Assembly: GCA_964399235.1 (NCBI GenBank)
Contig: CAYNQC010000001.1
Location: 52,337-116,336 of the forward strand
Length of the DNA stretch: 64,000 nt
Direction: 5' to 3'
Source of the DNA: DASPPK01 sp964399235
GTDB taxonomy: Archaea; Thermoproteota; Bathyarchaeia; Bathyarchaeales; Bathycorpusculaceae
Part shown: piece by piece, positions 32,690 to 41,184 of the stretch
How the letters are laid out: every line of letters starts with the position of its first letter
How positions within the stretch are numbered: position 1 is the stretch's first letter
Position numbers and translations under genes: made by a program
The notes under the pieces: model-generated
What the model was told of the DNA's origin: nothing
The model's input: only the letters and a program-made list of their open reading frames with translations
Databases searched by the model: none

Positions 32690-32847
32690 AAGATCAGGCG
32701 TGGTTCATCATCATGACCACGGAGGGTGGAATTACGCTTCGGGATGTGCTGGGGATGGACGACAAGGAACGGACCTATTGGTACGAGAAGTGTCGGGATC
32801 ACAATGAGCGGATCGAGGATCAGACCAAGGGCGGTCGGAGGCCCTGA
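31847..32847 (+). CDS. Tail assembly chaperone, -1 frameshift fusion form
   Basis: Predicted as a join: frame zero through 32659, then -1 frame from 32659, giving about 333 residues. The extension, starting VPSPEAWDEVKDQAWFIIM and ending KGGRRP, has good protein character and stops exactly where the tape-measure ATG begins. In lambda (gpG/gpGT) and many other tailed phages such fusions hold the tape measure during tail assembly. Alternatively the downstream part could start at a GTG at 32686 as a separate 53-residue protein, but no spaced ribosome-binding site is seen there. Confidence 0.7.
32653..32659 (+). promoter_or_regulatory. -1 ribosomal frameshift slippery site TTTTTTG
   Basis: The heptamer reads T TTT TTG in the zero frame (GAT TTT TTG), the X XXY YYZ arrangement needed for -1 slippage. 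The zero frame stops 30 bases later and the -1 frame continues to the tape-measure start. Location in the tail-chaperone gene is exactly where such sites are known. Confidence 0.82.
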
Positions 32848-35591
32848 TGGCGAACGGGATCCGAAAGTTTCTGGTGGAGTTCATCACGGACGCCTCGAAG
32901 GCGGTCGAGGATTTCAATGCCGCCGGAGAGAGCCTGAAGAAGGTCCGTCAAGAGCTCAAGGGAACCGACAAGGAGTTCGACGTTTTCTCCGTAGGGGTAT
33001 GGGGCACCGCAGCGGCCGTTCAGGCATTCACGGGTGGGATGGTGTGGTCGGCGACTTCGGTCGAGACGGCCATGGCGAAGACGGGAACCGCCCTTGAGTA
33101 CGCCGGAACGTCGGCGGAAGCAATGGGGGCGGAATTCCTTTCCGCCGGGAAAGATGTCGCCTCATTTCTATCGGTTGCCGAGATGGCCGCCAAGCTGGGG
33201 CGGAAGGGATCAGCGGACATCAAGGAATTCGCCACATTAGCCGAAACAACGGGATACGCATTCGGGATTTCCACGGAGGCGGCGGGGGACTTCCTCTCGA
33301 AGATTGGGGCCGCTACGGGGAAATCCACACAAGAATTGGCTCTTCTTACCTCCGGCATGGTCGCTCTATCGAATCGTGCCCTCGTTTCCCGCAGCGCCTT
33401 GGAGATGGTGGTTCTTCGCACGGCGGACGTGGCGAAGGCCGCAGGCGTCTCCGAGGCCCCCATCATGGCCCTGACTGCGGCTTTCGAGCAGAAGGGCATC
33501 AAGGCCAGGATGGCGATTCAGCCAATCTCAAAATTGGTGGAGCTGCTCGGGAAGGGATCTGTTCCGGGGATCAAGCTCGCTCACGCTATTGGTCTCTCTG
33601 GCGAACGGATGGAAGAGTGGAAGAAGATGAAGCCCGAGAAGAGGCTGGCTCTTTTCACTTCCGAGCTTGCGAAGATGAAGCCGGAGAAGGCGGCGAAGAA
33701 GCTGGAACACCTGAAGATCGCTATGGGGCGGAATGCCAAGCAAATCGTTGGAGCCTTTCAGAATACCGAAGAACTGAATGAGATGATGAGTATTGCCGCC
33801 AAAGGAATGGATGACACGACGGCATTGGAGAAGGAGGCGGCGGATAATAAGGCGACGCTGACCCTTCAGATCAAGGCGATGTGGACGGCGCTGAAAACGG
33901 TAGGACAGGGGATCGGGCTCCAGATCATTCCTGTCGTCACGCTATTCATCCAGGGTCTAACCTTCCTGATTGGGATCTTGAAAAAGATCCCGACTTCGGT
34001 CCTGACGGTTCTTGTCGTGGTTGGGTGGCTCCTCTCCTCCCTGGTCCTCTTGTCCAAAGTGATCATGATGGCCGGGGTTATATCCGTGGGCAAGAGCATT
34101 GCGGCCTTACTTATTTGGGCGGCTGTTCAACTTGGGGTGACGGAGGCTACAAAGCTTCAGTCTGGGGAGATCTACAAGAACGCGGCAGCCCAGATGGTAG
34201 CAACAAAGGCGACCTACACGCAGATCATCGCGGCGCTGCGCCTCATCCCCGCCATGATGAAACAGGTACTGGTTTTGGGTTGGTCCGCGATTGCCTACGC
34301 TGCCGAGTTGTTTTGGAGGAAACTACATATCAAGGCAATCTGGCAAGAATTCTACGCTTGCCTGGCCCAGACCGCTGCTGCGGCGAAAGAACTCATTGTT
34401 CTGGCGGCGATCGGGGTCAAGACGGTCGTCGTCACCATTGCAACATGGGCTTACGTTGTCGCGTCTTTGGCGTTGAAGATCGCGCAGGGGGGGCTTGTCG
34501 GTGCGGGTTCTTCCTTGGTGAGGGGACTCGGGGCGCTCATCCCTATGCTTCTTGGGACGGCGGCAGCGACGTGGGCGGCTGTTGCCCCCATCTTGGTATA
34601 CGTGGGGATAGTCCTCGCGGTCGTCGCGGCCATCGTCGCCCTCATCATTATCGTGAAGGTTGTCACCGACTGGATGATGACCTGGGGCAAGACCGCCAAG
34701 ACCCTGGCCCTCATCTTCGGCCTCTTCATCTCCCCCATCATTTGGACGGTGTTCGTTATTCGATTGCTCATCAAGCACTGGGACGAACTTGTTGCGTCTA
34801 TGAAAAAGGTTTCGTTTTGGTTGAAGAACATATCTAAGATTTTATTTATTATGAGCCCACAAATATGGTTGATGATTTCGCTTGTTAAATTACTGACCAA
34901 GCTTTTCGCTGGAAGTGGATTGGAAGAAGCCATTCAGATTGTAGTTGGGGCGCTCAAGGATCTCTTGAAAATTCTTGGTATCATTAAGTCTGCTTTCATT
35001 TCTGTTCTCTCGGCCCCTTTTAATCTTTTGCAGCAGCTTACCACCAAGATCTTCGGAATGGGTAGCGCGATTGGAAACTTTGTCTCCCTCGTCTTCAATC
35101 CCCTGAATTTGCTCCGGTATATATTAGAGAAGATTGCGAAGGCGGTTGCATTCGTCAAAGGTCTTCTGTTCTCCTCCTCTATGCTTTATATCAAGGAGGG
35201 GGTGACGGAGGTCCTTCCTTCTCTTAATAATCTCGTAGACAGGTTCGAGAACCTGGGGGATGTGATGAGGAAGGCGAGGGGCCTTCCCCCCGCCCCTCCC
35301 ATTCCTCTTCTTCCCGTTGGAACCGCCGCCACGGTTGGCCGGGCGGTAGCGGGAGCGGCAGCGCCGAGGGCAGCAGCGGCGAGTGTCGCGGCTGCCGGAG
35401 CTGCTGGGGCCGGTGCGGGTGGTGCTGGAGGAGGAGGAGGAGGGGAGGTCAGAATCGTGATTCCGGTGACCGTCGAGCTGGACGGGATGATCCTGGCCCG
35501 CGTCGTGGCGGAGCACCTTTCGGGAATCGGATCCGAGAGGAACATGAGGGAGTCGAGGTTCCCCCTGCGCGGGGTTGAACCCGCGTATTGA
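32847..35591 (+). CDS. Tape measure protein
   Basis: The 914-residue product sets tail length and may be ejected with DNA. The N-terminal 250 residues are helical with Ala/Lys/Glu. A phage-related minor tail core follows (SVETAMAKTGTALEYAGTSA, then ALSNRALVSRSALEMVVLRT). Many hydrophobic segments lie between residues 355 and 680 (for example VLTVLVVVGWLLSSLVLLSK), and an Ala/Gly-rich linker precedes a final beta strand. The stretch encoding about residues 650-795 is clearly richer in A+T and in TTA/TTT codons than the rest of the window. It directly follows the frameshifted chaperone. Confidence 0.88.
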   Translation: MANGIRKFLVEFITDASKAVEDFNAAGESLKKVRQELKGTDKEFDVFSVGVWGTAAAVQAFTGGMVWSATSVETAMAKTGTALEYAGTSAEAMGAEFLSAGKDVASFLSVAEMAAKLGRKGSADIKEFATLAETTGYAFGISTEAAGDFLSKIGAATGKSTQELALLTSGMVALSNRALVSRSALEMVVLRTADVAKAAGVSEAPIMALTAAFEQKGIKARMAIQPISKLVELLGKGSVPGIKLAHAIGLSGERMEEWKKMKPEKRLALFTSELAKMKPEKAAKKLEHLKIAMGRNAKQIVGAFQNTEELNEMMSIAAKGMDDTTALEKEAADNKATLTLQIKAMWTALKTVGQGIGLQIIPVVTLFIQGLTFLIGILKKIPTSVLTVLVVVGWLLSSLVLLSKVIMMAGVISVGKSIAALLIWAAVQLGVTEATKLQSGEIYKNAAAQMVATKATYTQIIAALRLIPAMMKQVLVLGWSAIAYAAELFWRKLHIKAIWQEFYACLAQTAAAAKELIVLAAIGVKTVVVTIATWAYVVASLALKIAQGGLVGAGSSLVRGLGALIPMLLGTAAATWAAVAPILVYVGIVLAVVAAIVALIIIVKVVTDWMMTWGKTAKTLALIFGLFISPIIWTVFVIRLLIKHWDELVASMKKVSFWLKNISKILFIMSPQIWLMISLVKLLTKLFAGSGLEEAIQIVVGALKDLLKILGIIKSAFISVLSAPFNLLQQLTTKIFGMGSAIGNFVSLVFNPLNLLRYILEKIAKAVAFVKGLLFSSSMLYIKEGVTEVLPSLNNLVDRFENLGDVMRKARGLPPAPPIPLLPVGTAATVGRAVAGAAAPRAAAASVAAAGAAGAGAGGAGGGGGGEVRIVIPVTVELDGMILARVVAEHLSGIGSERNMRESRFPLRGVEPAY

Positions 35592-35599
35592 GGTTGACG

Positions 35600-36169
35600 A
35601 TGGCGAAGTTCTGGTCAATCGGGACGATCAGGGGTGAATATCAGCCTGAGAGCTTCACCGAGACTCAGGATATGAATGTCACCGACAAGGAGGTGCAGGG
35701 GAACGTTTCCGCTCTTCAATTCAAGTGCTGGAAGCCGAGAGAGATCGCCTTGTCTTTCGTCGTCAACGGGGCGCGTCGGGGAGACGATCCTCAAACAAGG
35801 CCACAGTCGGTGGATGATTCAGTTGATCCGGAAGTTGTATGGGAGAAAATTTCCGACATGGTTCGTCCTTGGGGAGGGGGGCTTCCGACACCCATCGATG
35901 TTGTTCTTGCCGGATGGGGAGGCAGGCCCGGGATGCCGAAGAAGGCTATGGTGGTCAGCTCCTCTATCAACAGGACGCACATAGACAAACAGGGAAGGGC
36001 GGTAAGGGCGACGATTACCATGACCCTTCGAGAGCTCGCGATCGGATCGGAGCAGGACGTGGAATCGGCTATCGCCGAATTTCAGGCAGGGGCGGAAGAA
36101 CCGGAAGCCGTGCAGGGAACTCCCGAGAATCCCCTTGGTAGGTTTGGGTCGGAGATATTTCCGAAATGA
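35600..36169 (+). CDS. CIS-tube/Pvc7-like baseplate adaptor
   Basis: The 189-residue product has QPESFTE early, then PREIALSFVV and a middle helix (EVVWEKISDMVRPW). The end (VVSSSINRTHIDKQGRAVRA, then TITMTLREL) follows the pattern of the contractile-injection-system tube-domain family found at the N-terminus of Pvc7-type proteins. These connect tube and baseplate hub. The LysM-like part, fused in injection systems, is encoded here by the next gene, which overlaps by 4 bases. I chose the ATG after GAGGTTGACG; an upstream TTG is possible. Confidence 0.65.
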   Translation: MAKFWSIGTIRGEYQPESFTETQDMNVTDKEVQGNVSALQFKCWKPREIALSFVVNGARRGDDPQTRPQSVDDSVDPEVVWEKISDMVRPWGGGLPTPIDVVLAGWGGRPGMPKKAMVVSSSINRTHIDKQGRAVRATITMTLRELAIGSEQDVESAIAEFQAGAEEPEAVQGTPENPLGRFGSEIFPK

Positions 36170-36477
36170 GCGTCTTCAAGGGTTCGCGTTATGAGGGTCT
36201 GAAGTTCACTGGCGTCCTTGGGAAGGACGGCAAGGTGAGGCGCTACCTCCATGGACGCGATCCCCTTCGTGCCTCCCAGATGAAGCGTCCGCTGGTGTTC
36301 CACGACTTTCAGAATGATGAGCAGCTTGATTTTCTTGCGTGGAACGTGGCGGCGAAGCCTCGTCTGTGGTGGATTCTGGCGGACATCAGCAACATCATGT
36401 TCCCGTTGGACATCGCTCCGGGGACCGAGATCGTGATTCCGACCAGGGAGCTTCTGGAACGTGAGGAGGTCGGGTAG
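36166..36477 (+). CDS. LysM-like baseplate protein (gp53/tail X type)
   Basis: The 103-residue product has a C-terminal half (DEQLDFLAWNVAAKPRLWW, then ILADISNIMFPLDIAPGTEI with a final VIPT) matching the compact LysM-like fold in T4 gp53 and P2 gpX relatives. It joins hub and tube at the baseplate. The start overlaps the previous stop as ATGA and the stop overlaps the next GTG. Confidence 0.72.
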   Translation: MSVFKGSRYEGLKFTGVLGKDGKVRRYLHGRDPLRASQMKRPLVFHDFQNDEQLDFLAWNVAAKPRLWWILADISNIMFPLDIAPGTEIVIPTRELLEREEVG

Positions 36478-37751
36478 TGGGACGCGGGGCCTCATGCTTT
36501 CCGATCACCGGGCAGGGCATTGGTAGGCTCCTTCTCCCTACTCGTCCGAGCGTGGGGCTGCTCGGAATCCCTCCTATCATGGGGAGTAGAAGCCTCGCCA
36601 GGCCGGTGCCGTCCTCCTCCTCCAAGCCCTACAAGTTCACTCCAAGATTTGACGTCTTGGGTCTCACTCCGAAGAACGGGGTGGTGAGTGAAATTTACTT
36701 GGAGGAGACCATTGGGTTCGAGGTCCCCCTCGTTCGTATTACCCTCATCAACGTCAACGACCGGCTGAGCTCTACAATCCTTGCCAAGGAGCAGACGGCT
36801 TTCAGTGTGAGGCTCGGCTTTGACAACCCTGGAATCGTGGACCACGGCAGATTCATCGTTCAGAGACCCACCTTTAAGTTTTCCGAAGGAAAAGCGGGGG
36901 TGACTCTGGACGTCATCGGATACGGGGAGGCGATCAAGCTGGGGGACACGGAGCGGCGGGAGGTTTACCAGAAGATGTCCGACTCCGACATCGCCAATAT
37001 CATCGCGGGTCGGAATGGATTCACCCTGGACTCCGATCCGACGAGTCCCATTCACGACCAGGTTCTTCAGGCGAACGAGAGCGATTGGAGATTCCTCTCT
37101 CGGAGGGCGAAGCTCTACGGGTACATGCTCTACGTGGACAACGGAGTCCTTCATTTCCATCGTCCCAGGCCGGTCGAGAGCGGGATCCGTCTCGCCCGCA
37201 TGATCCCCGGCAAGGCCACGGGGAACGTCCGCGATTTCGTCGTTCATTCCCGAACCTTCCTGCGCGGCCTGCATCTCACCATGACGCAGATCGACCCGGT
37301 GACGAAGGAAGAGATCCAGGTCGATTCCACGGAGGCCCCGGACGAGGTCCAGACCCTGCTGGACTACCAGAACTGGCAGGAGATCGCGACCATCCCCGAG
37401 GTGGGGCAGCCGACCAGGTTCATCACAGGGGAGGGGCACGAGCAGAAGAGGCCCCTCCTTCAGAACCAGGTTCTTCGGATGGCCCAGGCTTCCCGGTACG
37501 TGATCGCAGGGCACGGGACAGCCATCGGGCTGGAGACCCTTCGCCCGAACCAGTTCATCACGATCGAGGGGGTGGGAAGGTCGAGCGGAAGGTACTACAT
37601 CACCGCCGTGATCCATCAGATGAACGCCAAGGAGAGCGGATTGGGCGGGGGCTACAACGTCAGGTTTGAGGTCGTTCGTGCGGGAGCGGGTCCCCTCACG
37701 GGCGGAGGGGTTCCGACCCAGCCGGAAAGCGCCGGGACGGTCGTGCTGTAG
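36477..37751 (+). CDS. Baseplate hub protein, gpD/VgrG-like
   Basis: The 424-residue product starts at GTG 7 bases after GAGGAGG. It has the late-control gpD pattern: early VSEIYLEETIGFEVPLVRIT, a middle with ANIIAGRNGFTLD and QANESDWRFLSRRAKLYGY, then YMLYVDNGVLHFHRP. A C-terminal strand region contains YYITAVIHQMNA. These proteins form the trimeric hub under the tube. The Pro/Thr-rich end is probably flexible. Confidence 0.82.
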   Translation: MGRGASCFPITGQGIGRLLLPTRPSVGLLGIPPIMGSRSLARPVPSSSSKPYKFTPRFDVLGLTPKNGVVSEIYLEETIGFEVPLVRITLINVNDRLSSTILAKEQTAFSVRLGFDNPGIVDHGRFIVQRPTFKFSEGKAGVTLDVIGYGEAIKLGDTERREVYQKMSDSDIANIIAGRNGFTLDSDPTSPIHDQVLQANESDWRFLSRRAKLYGYMLYVDNGVLHFHRPRPVESGIRLARMIPGKATGNVRDFVVHSRTFLRGLHLTMTQIDPVTKEEIQVDSTEAPDEVQTLLDYQNWQEIATIPEVGQPTRFITGEGHEQKRPLLQNQVLRMAQASRYVIAGHGTAIGLETLRPNQFITIEGVGRSSGRYYITAVIHQMNAKESGLGGGYNVRFEVVRAGAGPLTGGGVPTQPESAGTVVL

Positions 37752-37762
37752 GGGGGTGGACG

Positions 37763-38038
37763 ATGGGGTGCTGCGGAAGAAAGTCGCGTAGCCTGGAGGT
37801 CGTTCCGATTCCGAAGGGGAGGGCGGTGAGGGAGATCACCTTCCGTCATGCCCCCCTTCCGTTGCCGCCCATTCCGGTCCCCCAGGTTGTGGCGAGGGGT
37901 TCGATGACGGTTGAGAAGTCCGGGGTGGTGTGCCGGGTGTGCGGGTCCAAGCTCGTCCTGAAGCAGATTTGGAGCTCGCGGCTTCGGAGATTCTACCCCG
38001 TCTCCTGGTGCGCCAACTGCCGAAGGGAGATGAAATGA
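37763..38038 (+). CDS. Small zinc-ribbon protein
   Basis: The 91-residue product has an N-terminus starting with MGCCGRKSRS, a Pro-rich stretch (APLPLPPIPVPQVV) and a C-terminal zinc ribbon with CRVCGSK and CANCRREMK. It overlaps the next gene by 4 bases. A structural role in the baseplate or nucleic-acid binding are both possible; nothing decides between them. Confidence 0.68.
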   Translation: MGCCGRKSRSLEVVPIPKGRAVREITFRHAPLPLPPIPVPQVVARGSMTVEKSGVVCRVCGSKLVLKQIWSSRLRRFYPVSWCANCRREMK

Positions 38039-38430
38039 TCCTCAAGATCCTGATCGCCGTCGCCCTGGTGGAAGCCGTGGTCGAGATCACGTCGACCGCC
38101 GAGATCTTCGCGGGCATCCGGGCGTGGCTGGCGGGCAAGGGGGAGAAGCCCAGGGCGGCGGGGGTCTTTGCTCAATGCGCCTACTGCCAATCCGTCTGGG
38201 CTGGGGTGGGGGCGGCCTACCTCCTTCAGATCATGGGGATGTTCGAGTGGATGGGGTGGTTCGAGCCGATCCTCTGGGGATTTTTGATTCACCGTGCCTC
38301 GAATATCTGGCACGAGGTAGTGTCCAGACATCAGCACCGTGTTCCCTTCACGTTGTTCTTCCGGGGATTGATCGGGCGGGAAGAAGCGAGACAACCCGAG
38401 GGAAAAAGTGAGCCAGCCATCGACAAGTGA
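38035..38430 (+). CDS. DUF1360-like membrane protein
   Basis: The 131-residue product has an N-terminal hydrophobic segment (MILKILIAVALVEAVVEI), a middle with CAYCQSVWAGVGAAYLLQIM and a further hydrophobic stretch (WFEPILWGFLIHRASNIW). The CxxC-x-x-W-x-G pattern matches DUF1360 proteins, small phage and bacterial membrane proteins of unknown function. It could act as a holin, although a position between two baseplate genes is unusual for one. It overlaps the spike gene by 23 bases. Confidence 0.6.
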   Translation: MILKILIAVALVEAVVEITSTAEIFAGIRAWLAGKGEKPRAAGVFAQCAYCQSVWAGVGAAYLLQIMGMFEWMGWFEPILWGFLIHRASNIWHEVVSRHQHRVPFTLFFRGLIGREEARQPEGKSEPAIDK

Positions 38431-39499
38431 AATCGTCCCCCATGACGAGAGACGGTATTGGGGGAAGTACCGGGGGATCGTGATGGACAATAACGATCCC
38501 ATGCGCCTTGGCCGCGTGAAGTGTCGGGTTCCCGAGATCCTCGGCCTCATGCTCTCCACGGACTGGGCTGTCATTTCGGCAGGCTCCTATGGCGGGCAGA
38601 TGAACAGCGGGTTCTTCGCCCCCCCGGACATTGGCGCGGCGGTCTTTGTGGAGTTCGAGAGCGGGGACGTGAATCGCCCCATGGTGACCGGGACCTGGTG
38701 GGGGCAGATGACCGGGATGCCTCCAGAAACGCCCTCCCTGGCCCGCCAGGACGGCCAATTGTGCTGGAAGACGGACCCCAGCACCTTGAGCCCCAAGGGC
38801 GACGACAAATTCAAGAGCGCGTCCTGCACGGATGAGTGCCAGCCGGGCTCGCCCCTGCGGACCAAGGGGCCGCCGCAGTACCCGTTCAACAAGGTCTTCA
38901 GGACGAAGAACAACGGGATCACCGTCGAGGTGGACGACACCCCCGGTCTGGGAAGAATCCACATTTGGCATGGCCCGTCGAAGTCCTGGGTGGAGATCGA
39001 CTCGACGGGGGAGCTCTCGATCCGGGTTGCCGGAAAGTCCTACCGGCTCGTGGAGATGGACGACCGGCACCATGTCATAATGAACCAGCACACGTTGGTG
39101 GAAATGGATCACACGGTCAAGGTCGGGAAGGACCGTTGGCTGGAGGTCGCGGCCAAGGAAACGAGGCAACTCAAGGGGGCGAGGGACACCTTCGTGACGG
39201 GGCAGGAGCAGAGGGTGAACCAAGGCGGGCTCAAGCAGTGGGCGGTCGGGGACCGAACGGATGTGATTTTCGGAAACTACACCCTCTGGGTGATGGGGAG
39301 CATGACCACGAACGTCTTCGGGAGCTACTCGCGGCAGGCGATGGGAAGCATCGAGGACAAGGCATTGACGATTTCTCACAAGATGGGAGCCCCGACCGGG
39401 TCTCCTCCGACGCAGCCGACGCCGCCCCCGTGCCCTGGACAGCTGACTTGTCCTCCTGTCCCACTCGATACGACCTGTCCCGATCCGCCAAGCCTGTAG
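38408..39499 (+). CDS. Baseplate spike protein, gpV/gp5-like
   Basis: The 363-residue product starts at GTG after GAGGGAAAAA. The N-terminal OB-fold-like domain is recognisable by GKYRGIVMDNNDPMRLGRVK and CRVPEILG, followed by FFAPPDIGAAVFVEFESGD. The region from about 180 to 310 has short regular strands (VEIDSTGELSIRV, LVEMDHTVKVGKDR), as in the beta-helix of T4 gp5 and VgrG. A Pro/Cys-rich tail ends the protein. It forms the membrane-piercing spike with the PAAR tip encoded 0.5 kb downstream. Confidence 0.82.
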   Translation: MSQPSTSEIVPHDERRYWGKYRGIVMDNNDPMRLGRVKCRVPEILGLMLSTDWAVISAGSYGGQMNSGFFAPPDIGAAVFVEFESGDVNRPMVTGTWWGQMTGMPPETPSLARQDGQLCWKTDPSTLSPKGDDKFKSASCTDECQPGSPLRTKGPPQYPFNKVFRTKNNGITVEVDDTPGLGRIHIWHGPSKSWVEIDSTGELSIRVAGKSYRLVEMDDRHHVIMNQHTLVEMDHTVKVGKDRWLEVAAKETRQLKGARDTFVTGQEQRVNQGGLKQWAVGDRTDVIFGNYTLWVMGSMTTNVFGSYSRQAMGSIEDKALTISHKMGAPTGSPPTQPTPPPCPGQLTCPPVPLDTTCPDPPSL

Positions 39500-39507
39500 G
39501 GGGGAAT

Positions 39508-40047
39508 ATGGCTTCTCACAAGATGACGGACGAGAACTCGTGGCGGAAAGCCTTTGAGGCAGATCCCGAGCTGGGGGCCTGCATCCGAAAGGCCTCCTCG
39601 ATCATCTTGGAAGAGGTGACCGGGGAGAGGTTGCGCCGAGCGAAGGATATCGCTGACCAGGTGGTACTATATTTTCAAGAGCGGAGAGATCGCCTGGAGG
39701 ACGTGATCCACGAGCTTGGGTGCTTGGAGGAGATTCTCAAGCGGATCGTCACCTTCTCGGGGGAGGGGCAGCTCCTGAAGGAGAACCTGGAGTCCCGGCG
39801 GAACGCCCTCATGGAAGAGAGGATGGAGATCGAGATTCGGTTGCGCCCCGAAGACCTTCCAGCCAGGGCGGAAGGATGCGTCAAGACCTACGAGGAGATG
39901 AAGATTCAGAGGGAGAACGCGGAGTTCTTCCTTGAGATCCTTGACGGAGGGACCGATGCCTCAGCCGGTGGCGTACCTGGGATCGTTGACGAGCCACGGA
40001 GCCCCGGTGATAACGGGGCCTCTCCTGACCCCCTATGTGACCTGTGA
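39508..40047 (+). CDS. Coiled-coil protein between spike and PAAR genes
   Basis: The 179-residue product is almost entirely helical and charged (LEEILKRIVTFSGEGQLLKE, then NALMEERMEIEIRL). The last 30 residues, lying inside the PAAR gene in another frame, look less structured. No family was recognised. The start is an ATG after GGGGGGAAT. It may assist baseplate assembly. Confidence 0.65.
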   Translation: MASHKMTDENSWRKAFEADPELGACIRKASSIILEEVTGERLRRAKDIADQVVLYFQERRDRLEDVIHELGCLEEILKRIVTFSGEGQLLKENLESRRNALMEERMEIEIRLRPEDLPARAEGCVKTYEEMKIQRENAEFFLEILDGGTDASAGGVPGIVDEPRSPGDNGASPDPLCDL

Positions 40048-40195
40048 CTGCGGGGTCATGGCGAAAGTGACGGACATGGTTGGGCCGCACATGCACGGCA
40101 TGATCCCGCAGCCAGCGAGTCCATTCCCGTTGGGATCGCTGGTGACCACCATCGAGGGGCTGGGGGTTTTGAGGGTTGGCGACACGGCAACGTGA
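39956..40195 (+). CDS. PAAR-repeat spike tip protein
   Basis: The 79-residue product forms the sharp tip of contractile spikes. It shows the PAAR layout of His/Pro/Gly-rich turns: SHGAPVITGPLL, then VTDMVGPHMHGMIPQPASP and GLGVLRVGDTAT. His and Cys residues (CDCGV, HMHG) could hold the metal ion. I chose the ATG 5 bases after GGAGG. It overlaps the previous gene by 92 bases in a different frame, an unusually long overlap for this window. Confidence 0.8.
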   Translation: MPQPVAYLGSLTSHGAPVITGPLLTPYVTCDCGVMAKVTDMVGPHMHGMIPQPASPFPLGSLVTTIEGLGVLRVGDTAT

Positions 40196-40256
40196 GGGGC
40201 GGTGATCCTTCCGGGGCCGTGCGTCCCGAACACGACAAGCGATTAGGGAGGCTTCC

Positions 40257-40724
40257 ATGCCTGGTGTCTCCGAGTTCTTGGCCCGCCTCACGGACCCGCA
40301 ATGGGACTCCGTCCTGATGGTCATCCAGGAGCTGCAGGACAGTGCGGCTCCCGAGAGGATGGAAAGCCTCCGGAAGTTCTTGGTCTCTTTGAACGTGGAG
40401 ATCGACCAGATCAACCGCAAGCGAGACGTCCTGGGGCAGAAGGCAGACAACATCAAGGCGGTCGTCTTCATGATTGAGGGATACCTCAAGGGGAACCCCG
40501 ACCTGGAGGTGGAGCTTCTCAAGAACGTCCTCGTTATGTGGGAGTCCTCCTTGCGGCTGGAGATTGCCGAACTTCGGCCCTCCGAAAAGCTGGAAAAAAA
40601 GTATGATACGGAGAGGAAGCGGAACTTTCTCATCCAGATCCAGGCTCTCGTGTCGAACCTGAACGTGGAGATGAGGCAGTCGAAGGCAAGTTCTCCGCAA
40701 AGCGTTTGCGGAAAGAAGGTCTGA
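40257..40724 (+). CDS. Helical coiled-coil protein
   Basis: The 155-residue product is nearly all helix (EIDQINRKRDVLGQKADNIK, then LRLEIAELRPSEKLEKKYD). It may be a baseplate assembly factor like the helical protein two genes upstream. Its last codons contain the CCGCAAA-GCG-TTTGCGG near-palindrome, and its TGA overlaps the ATG of the gp25-like gene. Confidence 0.65.
   Translation: MPGVSEFLARLTDPQWDSVLMVIQELQDSAAPERMESLRKFLVSLNVEIDQINRKRDVLGQKADNIKAVVFMIEGYLKGNPDLEVELLKNVLVMWESSLRLEIAELRPSEKLEKKYDTERKRNFLIQIQALVSNLNVEMRQSKASSPQSVCGKKV
40695..40711. repeat. Recurring near-palindrome CCGCAAA-GCG-TTTGCGG
   Basis: This 17-base element has 7-base arms around GCG and lies 12 bases before the gp25-like start codon, within the end of the upstream gene. 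It matches the elements at 8886, 52043 and 62206 in arm sequence, with the central triplet in the opposite orientation. Confidence 0.65.
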
Positions 40725-41170
40725 TGGTCACGCGGTCGGACATCATCGGGCGGGGCTGGGCCTTCCCCTTCCGATTTTCCTCCTTGGGACGGGTGGGGAA
40801 GATGGTGGGGGTGACCCCATCCGATTCCATCGAGAAGGTCCGCATGGCCATCCGGCAGATCCTCGGGACGAATATCGGGAGCCGGATGATCGACCGCGAA
40901 TTCGGATCCGATCTTCGGAACATCCTTTTCTACCCCATCGACGAGCTTTCCGCCTCTCGGGTTCGCCTCGCCACGGTGGAGGCCATCCAGCGGTGGGAGA
41001 AGCGGGTGGAGATTCTGGAATCCGAGGTGTCCATCGAGCGGGCGAAGGATGGTGTCATCGAGGTGGACGTCACCCTTCGTTTGGTTTCGACCCAGCAGGT
41101 TTTCAATCTGGTCTACCCCTACTATTTGACCCCGGAAATGATGGTTGTGGACCAGATCAACGTCATCTGA
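40724..41170 (+). CDS. Baseplate wedge protein, gp25/gpW-like
   Basis: The 148-residue product has the gp25 pattern: GRGWAFPFRF early, SIEKVRMAIRQILGTNIGSR in the middle, DREFGSDLRNILFYP and then RWEKRVEILESEV. The EPR-like core is FGSDLR here. Gp25 proteins join sheath and baseplate and help start contraction. The start overlaps the previous stop as TGATG. Confidence 0.87.
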   Translation: MVTRSDIIGRGWAFPFRFSSLGRVGKMVGVTPSDSIEKVRMAIRQILGTNIGSRMIDREFGSDLRNILFYPIDELSASRVRLATVEAIQRWEKRVEILESEVSIERAKDGVIEVDVTLRLVSTQQVFNLVYPYYLTPEMMVVDQINVI

Positions 41171-41184
41171 CGGAGGGGGGCAGC

